A DNA stretch of 64,000 nt from a virus. The notes below the pieces were generated by a model. The model was not told where the DNA came from. It saw only the letters and a list, made by a program, of their open reading frames with translations, and did not search any database. The translations under genes and the position numbers were made by a program. The stretch spans positions 1-64,000 of the IMG/VR virus record IMGVR_UViG_3300018426_001942, one strand, 5' to 3'. This document shows positions 59,744 through 64,000 of this stretch, in pieces (within the stretch, counting starts at the first letter, position 1; each line of letters opens with the position of its first letter).

Positions 59744-60160
59744 ATGAAGGTAGGATTTACATGTAGTACATTTGATCTACTACATTCTGGGCATGTCCAA
59801 ATGCTTAGGGAAGCAAAAGATCAATGTGATTACTTAATGGTAGGTTTACAAATGGATCCTAGTGTCGATAGACCTAATAAGAACCCTCCGATTCAAACTA
59901 TTGTTGAACGTTATACACAACTAAAGGCTGTAGGTTATGTTGATGAAATTATTCCATACGGAACAGAACAAGATTTAGAAGACATTCTACAACTTTATAA
60001 GATACACGTTCGCATACTTGGAGAAGAATATAGAGATAAAGATTTTACTGGTAAAGATATTTGTCGTCAACGAGACATAGAACTATATTTTAACAAACGA
60101 GATCATAGATTTAGTTCAAGTGGACTAAGAAAAAGTGTTGTAGAAAGAGAAAACAAATGA
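59744..60160 (+). CDS. Glycerol-3-phosphate cytidylyltransferase-like (TagD type)
   Basis: A 138-residue nucleotidyltransferase. The HxGH motif is residues 14-17 (LLHSGHVQML), a GLQMDPS turn follows, RYTQLKAVGYVDEIIPYG is the family helix-strand, and SSSGLRKS matches the RTxGISTT/ISSTxIR end. The start at 59744 has AGGAGG 7 nt upstream, so the longer frame from 59723 is rejected. TagD-type enzymes make CDP-glycerol or related CDP-alcohols. Together with the epimerase it may supply an activated sugar or polyol for modifying phage or host surface; inference. It overlaps the epimerase gene by 4 nt. Confidence 0.88.
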   Translation: MKVGFTCSTFDLLHSGHVQMLREAKDQCDYLMVGLQMDPSVDRPNKNPPIQTIVERYTQLKAVGYVDEIIPYGTEQDLEDILQLYKIHVRILGEEYRDKDFTGKDICRQRDIELYFNKRDHRFSSSGLRKSVVERENK

Positions 60161-60924
60161 AAATTCTTTTAACTGGACATAAAGGCTTCATTGGTTCAAT
60201 GTTGCTGAAACGGTTACAACGTAAAAAGCATATAGTTTATACAATAGACATTGCTGATGGTGCCGATCAAGATCTTTTATACTTTGATAAATGGCCGGAA
60301 CGTGTCGATCTTGTAATACATCTTGCAGGTAAAAGTGGTGTACGTGAAAGTTTAAAAGATCCAGCAGGCTATTGGATGAATAATATAGAAGCAAGCAGAC
60401 GTCTTTTTGAAAAGTTTGAAGATACACGCATTCTTTACGCAAGTAGCTCTAGTGCATATGAGCCTGACCTAAACCCTTATGCTGCTTCTAAGTATTGTTT
60501 AGAAGAATTAGCAGAACGTTATCCTAACACATTAGGTATGCGTTTTCATACAGTTTATTCGGATACATGTACAAGAGAAAATATGTTTTTTAAAAAACTA
60601 AGAGACGGAACTTTAGAATATGTAACAAAACACTATAGAGATTTTGTTCATTTAAACGATGTACTCGATGCTATTGAAATATTAATCAAAGCAGAATACG
60701 TCAAAGGTATAATAGATATAGGAACTGGTGTTCCAGTTAGGATTCAAGACCTAGCACCTGGACTACCCATTCGTCTAAATACCCCTGGAGAGCGTGAGTT
60801 TACTTGCGCAAACACAGAAAAAATTAAGGCCCTTGGTTGGAAACCTAAATACACGGTAGAAAACTTCTTGACAAAGCAAGGCAACGATAATATAATAAAC
60901 ATTACAAATGGAGAACCCTTATGA
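60157..60924 (+). CDS. NAD-dependent sugar epimerase/dehydratase (SDR)
   Basis: A 255-residue extended-SDR protein. It has the dinucleotide-binding GxxGxxG (GHKGFIG, residues 7-13), the HLAGKSGV strand, a SSSSAYE segment and the catalytic YxxxK (YAASK). It is shorter than typical UDP-glucose epimerases (about 330), so the C-terminal substrate domain is reduced. It overlaps the cytidylyltransferase by 4 nt. Its 3' end hosts the sigma70 promoter of the clamp gene. Substrate unknown, probably a nucleotide sugar. Confidence 0.88.
   Translation: MKILLTGHKGFIGSMLLKRLQRKKHIVYTIDIADGADQDLLYFDKWPERVDLVIHLAGKSGVRESLKDPAGYWMNNIEASRRLFEKFEDTRILYASSSSAYEPDLNPYAASKYCLEELAERYPNTLGMRFHTVYSDTCTRENMFFKKLRDGTLEYVTKHYRDFVHLNDVLDAIEILIKAEYVKGIIDIGTGVPVRIQDLAPGLPIRLNTPGEREFTCANTEKIKALGWKPKYTVENFLTKQGNDNIINITNGEPL
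60868..60896 (+). promoter_or_regulatory. Consensus sigma70 promoter of the sliding-clamp gene
   Basis: TTGACA (60868-60873), 17 bp and TATAAT (60891-60896) inside the 3' end of the epimerase gene. The clamp ATG at 60921 follows with GGAGAA between. Confidence 0.8.
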
Positions 60925-61649
60925 AAGATATTTTACAAGACATTGTAGCTCATACACATGCACTAGGTTTTTTGAATCTAGTTAAAATTAATAGTGATGA
61001 AGGTACATCAGTTGAAAGCATGGCAGATGATAGATCTGTTATCTTATCAGGTGAAACAAATGCACCTGTAGCAGAATTTAAAGGCACGTTTGGTATGCCT
61101 AATTTGGATAAACTTGCATTGCATTTAAAAAATCCTGAATACCAAAAAGATGCTAAACTAGAAGTAGTTGAAGCAGAACGTAACGGTGAAGTTGTTCCTA
61201 CACACATTCACTTTGAAAACGCTGCAGGCGATTTCCAAAATGATTACCGCTTTATGAACAAAGCAATTATTGAGGAAAAACTTAAAACTGTTAAGTTCAA
61301 AGGTGCATCATGGAATGTAACATTTAGTCCTAGTGTTGCAAGTATTGCACGTATGAAACTAATGAGTGCGGCACACAGTGAAGAGCCTACATTTAATGTT
61401 ACTACTAAGGATAATAATCTAGTGTTTAGCTTTGGTGATGCAAGCACACACGCAGGTGAGTTTGTTTTCCAGCACGGTGTAGAAGGTAGTCTTCAACACA
61501 CTTGGAGTTGGCCAGTAGCACAAGTTCAAAGTATTCTTAATCTAGATGGTGATATTACTATGAGCATTTCGGATCAAGGTGCTATGATGATTTCAGTAGA
61601 TAGCGGCATGGTAAAATACGATTACATTCTTCCAGCACAGAGCAAGTAA
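60921..61649 (+). CDS. 45: DNA polymerase sliding clamp (gp45)
   Basis: A 242-residue clamp, slightly longer than T4 gp45 (228). The gp45-like pattern is visible in LQDIVAHTHALGFLNLVKI, FKGTFGMPNLDKLALHLKN and the final strand GAMMISVDSGMVKYDYILP. Three such rings encircle DNA and tether gp43; in T4 the clamp also activates late transcription. It overlaps the epimerase by 4 nt but has its own promoter, giving it high early output. Confidence 0.9.
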   Translation: MKDILQDIVAHTHALGFLNLVKINSDEGTSVESMADDRSVILSGETNAPVAEFKGTFGMPNLDKLALHLKNPEYQKDAKLEVVEAERNGEVVPTHIHFENAAGDFQNDYRFMNKAIIEEKLKTVKFKGASWNVTFSPSVASIARMKLMSAAHSEEPTFNVTTKDNNLVFSFGDASTHAGEFVFQHGVEGSLQHTWSWPVAQVQSILNLDGDITMSISDQGAMMISVDSGMVKYDYILPAQSK

Positions 61650-61652
61650 CGA

Positions 61653-63194
61653 ATGAATAAAGACTTAACAGCAACACAAAACGATTATGCGATCTTTCTT
61701 CCTGCACTAAGTGGTTTCTATGCAACTTATGTAGGTAAGCAACGTTTTGATGAATATGTAGATAAGTCACGTATTCCTAGCAACTTTGCTAACGGTGTAG
61801 AGAGTTTAAACTATCTTAACAAACAAGAAGGTCAATTCCAATACAAATGGACACTGTATTCAGCAGGACACGCTGAATTAGACATCAACAAACACGCACC
61901 TAAAGAAGATATGGTGCGAAACAGAGATAGAGAAAATACTTGGCTACTGGGCGACTCGGGTGGCTTCCAAATTGGTAAAGGTGTATGGGAAGGTGACTGG
62001 AAAGATCCAAACTGTCCAAAAGCACAAAAGAAACGTGACGGCGTTCTCCGTTGGATGGATGCTTATATGGATTACGGTATGATACTTGATATTCCTGCTT
62101 GGGTTTCACGTTCACCTGCAGGTGCAAAAGCAACAGGTATTAGCACTTATCAAGATGCTGTAAATGCTACACGTATTAATAACGACTATTGGATGAAGCA
62201 TAGAACAGGTGCTTGTAAGTTCTTAAATGTTTTACAAGGTGAAAATCATGCTGATGCAGAGGATTGGTATCAGCAAATGAAAGACTACTGTGATCCTAAA
62301 AAATATACTGACCATTTTAACGGTTGGTCAATGGGTGGACAGAACATGTGCGACATTCATTTGGTTCTTAAACGTCTAGTTGCATTGAGGTTTGACGGAC
62401 TATTGGAAAAGGGTGTGCATGACGTAATGCACTTCTTAGGTACTTCGAAACTAGAATGGGCTACATTACTAACAGACGTTCAACGAGCTGTTCGTAAGTA
62501 TCACAATCCAAACTTCCAAATTACATTTGATTGTGCTTCACCGTTTCTTGCTACAGCAAACGTACAGATTTATATTCAAAATGAAACCCAAGATAGAAGC
62601 AAATGGGTTTATAGAATGGTTCCGTCTGTTGATAATAAAAAGTATGCAACTGACAGCAGATTATTTAGAGATGCTGTATTACAAGATGGTATTTTTGCTA
62701 ACTTCGAAGATAGTCCGTTAACTACTGGACTTAAGGTATCAGATGTATGTACATATGCACCTGGTGATTTAAACAAAATAGGTAAAGAAGGAAAGACCTC
62801 CTGGGATAGTTTTTCATATGCTATTCAAATGGGCCATAATGTTTGGAGTCATATTAATGCTGTACAAGAAGCAAATAGACAGTACGACAATGGAATTATA
62901 CCGGCAATGCTTGTTGAAGAACGCTTTGACAGGGTATTTTTTAGAGATGTTGTGGAAGCAATATTTGCAACTGACAACAGAGATGAAGCAGAAGCGGTAA
63001 TAGAAGAATTTAGCCGTTTTTGGATGTCTATTATAGGTACTAGAGGTGCTGTTGGTAAGAAGACTGTCAACTCTAGTACATACTTTGATAGTTTATTTGA
63101 AGTTGAACCTACTGTTTCAACTGAAGATGAAGAGCTAGACGAATCAAAATTAGAGGTACTTGAAGATGAGCAACTTCACGGAGAAGCACAATAA
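61653..63194 (+). CDS. TGT-fold transglycosylase, DpdA-like (7-deazaguanine DNA modification candidate)
   Basis: A 513-residue protein of the tRNA-guanine transglycosylase superfamily. DSGGFQ (residues 101-106) carries the general-base Asp of TGT. LDIPAW (145-150), VLQGENHA (193-200) and GWSMGGQN (224-231) match substrate-loop positions. FDCASPF (292-298) places Asp293 where TGT has its nucleophile (FDCVxPT). The Cys-x-Cys-xx-Cys zinc site of tRNA TGT is not seen, and the protein is longer than bacterial TGT. Both features fit DpdA, which swaps guanine for preQ0-type bases in DNA. It follows the sliding clamp by 3 nt. No preQ0 biosynthesis gene is visible in this window. DNA as target is inference. 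Confidence 0.8.
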   Translation: MNKDLTATQNDYAIFLPALSGFYATYVGKQRFDEYVDKSRIPSNFANGVESLNYLNKQEGQFQYKWTLYSAGHAELDINKHAPKEDMVRNRDRENTWLLGDSGGFQIGKGVWEGDWKDPNCPKAQKKRDGVLRWMDAYMDYGMILDIPAWVSRSPAGAKATGISTYQDAVNATRINNDYWMKHRTGACKFLNVLQGENHADAEDWYQQMKDYCDPKKYTDHFNGWSMGGQNMCDIHLVLKRLVALRFDGLLEKGVHDVMHFLGTSKLEWATLLTDVQRAVRKYHNPNFQITFDCASPFLATANVQIYIQNETQDRSKWVYRMVPSVDNKKYATDSRLFRDAVLQDGIFANFEDSPLTTGLKVSDVCTYAPGDLNKIGKEGKTSWDSFSYAIQMGHNVWSHINAVQEANRQYDNGIIPAMLVEERFDRVFFRDVVEAIFATDNRDEAEAVIEEFSRFWMSIIGTRGAVGKKTVNSSTYFDSLFEVEPTVSTEDEELDESKLEVLEDEQLHGEAQ

Positions 63195-63369
63195 AATTGC
63201 AAATTATTTGCAAGAGTTGTATAAACGTCACAGATTACTTGACGACGAAATAAAAGAGTTGTACAATAAGTTTGCAAATGATGGAGAGATTAACCGTAAA
63301 AAAACTAAAAAACTTTGGCTCAAAGATGAAATACACAGGCTTGAAACAGAATTGAAGGACCTAGGATAA
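63166..63369 (+). CDS. DUF465/YdcH-like small helical protein
   Basis: A 67-residue protein overlapping the dpdA-like gene by 29 nt. The ATG at 63166 is preferred over a TTG at 63160; GAGG lies upstream. The pattern RHRLLDDEIKELY...KKLWLKDEIHRLETEL matches the two-helix DUF465/YdcH/SlyX-like coiled coil, common in alphaproteobacteria. Function of the family is not known. The stop overlaps the next ATG. Confidence 0.65.
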   Translation: MSNFTEKHNKIANYLQELYKRHRLLDDEIKELYNKFANDGEINRKKTKKLWLKDEIHRLETELKDLG

Positions 63370-63554
63370 TGCCATTACCAGAAGGAAGAACCCCATTAAC
63401 AGACGGCGATATGGTTGTATTGCTACACAACATGGCTCGACAAATGGGCGAGCGTGATAAAACTATGGAAAGTGAAATGCGACAGGTTGCTGATCGTTTT
63501 TCAGAACTTTCTAAAGCGGCAGGTGTTGCACAGCATAAGGCACAACAAGGATGA
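63369..63554 (+). CDS. Hypothetical protein, 61 aa
   Basis: Starts in the previous stop (TAATG) and overlaps the next gene by 4 nt (ATGA). Polar and helical (LTDGDMVVLLHNMARQMGER, then MRQVADRFSELSKAAGVAQ). No motif recognised; coupling supports translation. Confidence 0.6.
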   Translation: MPLPEGRTPLTDGDMVVLLHNMARQMGERDKTMESEMRQVADRFSELSKAAGVAQHKAQQG

Positions 63555-64000
63555 AAAGAGATTACGAAACCGGCGTACAGGAAAATGTAAAATACTTTGT
63601 AGGTACTGAAGTTGAAAAAACTCCTGCCTACGGTATGCGTACACTGTTTGTTACAGATGTACAACCTGTAGATGAAATTGAATTTTGGTACGAAAAAGAA
63701 CAGTGCGAACATATCTTCTTTGGTGCTAATCACAGTTTTAACCCTGAAGATCCGTGTAATGACGAAAGTTTATACGATTACTATCGTAAATGGGAAGACA
63801 TGATCGAATACTTCTTAAATAAAGACATTCTTTGCACACTTGATATTCCTCTTAGTGCAGCACAAGGTACGTTCCACGACGGCGGACTATGTGAAAAAGA
63901 TAACTTTATTCCGCAAATTCGTGTTCCATTGCCTTACACGAAACTTTGGAACTACAACACAATGATTAAGATTGATGATGTAGATTTTAAGGCAACTAAC
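63551..64000 (+). CDS. Conserved phage protein of unknown function, 3'-truncated by window edge
   Basis: The first 150 codons of a protein that runs off the end. It reads MKRDYETGVQENVKYFVGTE, TLFVTDVQPVDEI, IFFGANHSFNPEDPC, LDIPLSAAQGTFHDGGL and VPLPYTKLWNYNTMIKIDD. I recognise the sequence type from marine T4-like phages but not a function. It is coupled by ATGA to the upstream small gene and stands three genes after the DpdA-like enzyme, so a link to base modification is possible but unproven. Confidence 0.7.
   Translation, partial: MKRDYETGVQENVKYFVGTEVEKTPAYGMRTLFVTDVQPVDEIEFWYEKEQCEHIFFGANHSFNPEDPCNDESLYDYYRKWEDMIEYFLNKDILCTLDIPLSAAQGTFHDGGLCEKDNFIPQIRVPLPYTKLWNYNTMIKIDDVDFKATN

Noticed and set aside
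1-64000. CRISPR array, IS element, integrase or attachment site
   Set aside because: No spaced direct repeats, transposase or recombinase motifs were seen anywhere in the window; the phage looks strictly lytic here.

Overview
This window is part of the genome of a large, AT-rich, lytic tailed phage of the marine T4-like (myovirus) type. The evidence is a T4-type replication set (family B DNA polymerase gp43, sliding clamp gp45, clamp-loader subunit gp44, DexA-like exonuclease, DsbA-like DNA-binding protein, gp31/GroES-like co-chaperonin), tightly packed genes with ATGA or TAATG overlaps, and a repeated T4-late-type promoter word (GATAAATA) 16-23 nt upstream of many start codons. Several cargo genes look alphaproteobacterial: IscU, a 7Fe FdxA-type ferredoxin, ThyX, ClpA, and an IGHNGGP peptide tail. 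A marine alphaproteobacterial host (SAR11-like) is therefore my best guess, but it is inference. No terminase, portal, major capsid or sheath genes, integrase, tRNA or CRISPR were seen. No stretch over about 150 bases lacks a gene.

Layout. (1) 1-3.4 kb: UvsE repair endonuclease (5' truncated), a 2OG-Fe(II) oxygenase, several small unknown proteins and an A-type Fe-S carrier. (2) 3.4-34.8 kb: a very long virion-fibre block of nine large and one small plus-strand genes and one inverted gene. It includes a 2983-residue protein, a beta-helix fibre, two paralogous fibre proteins, a leucine-rich-repeat protein, a PA14-like protein on the minus strand and an Ig-like-domain protein. (3) 34.8-40.3 kb: nucleic-acid and metabolism genes, namely a DNA Pol III alpha fragment, gp31-like co-chaperonin, MazG-like pyrophosphohydrolase, DexA, gp44, ferredoxin and ThyX, then PhoH on the minus strand beyond a hairpin terminator. 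(4) 40.4-43.6 kb: two unknown proteins and a lysis cassette (GH19 endolysin, i-spanin, nested o-spanin), with an acyl-carrier-protein-like gene in between. (5) 43.6-50 kb: IscU, an island of small membrane proteins including a holin candidate, then DnaJ, peptide deformylase and ClpA. (6) 50-56 kb: small virion or internal proteins, several starting with a short leader ending in (L/I)xE that resembles the T4 capsid-targeting sequence. (7) 56-64 kb: DsbA-like protein, DNA polymerase, a cytidylyltransferase plus epimerase pair, sliding clamp, and a transglycosylase of the TGT/DpdA type that could install 7-deazaguanine in DNA.

How the genes fit together. Consensus sigma70 promoters (TTGACA-N17-TATAAT or close) sit before the early or middle genes: the DexA/gp44 operon, iscU, the membrane-protein island, dsbA/polymerase and the clamp. 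GATAAATA words precede virion and some other genes. The phage appears to bring its own Fe-S maturation parts, protein-folding and unfolding factors and possibly a DNA-hypermodification enzyme, alongside an unusually rich set of host-contact fibres.
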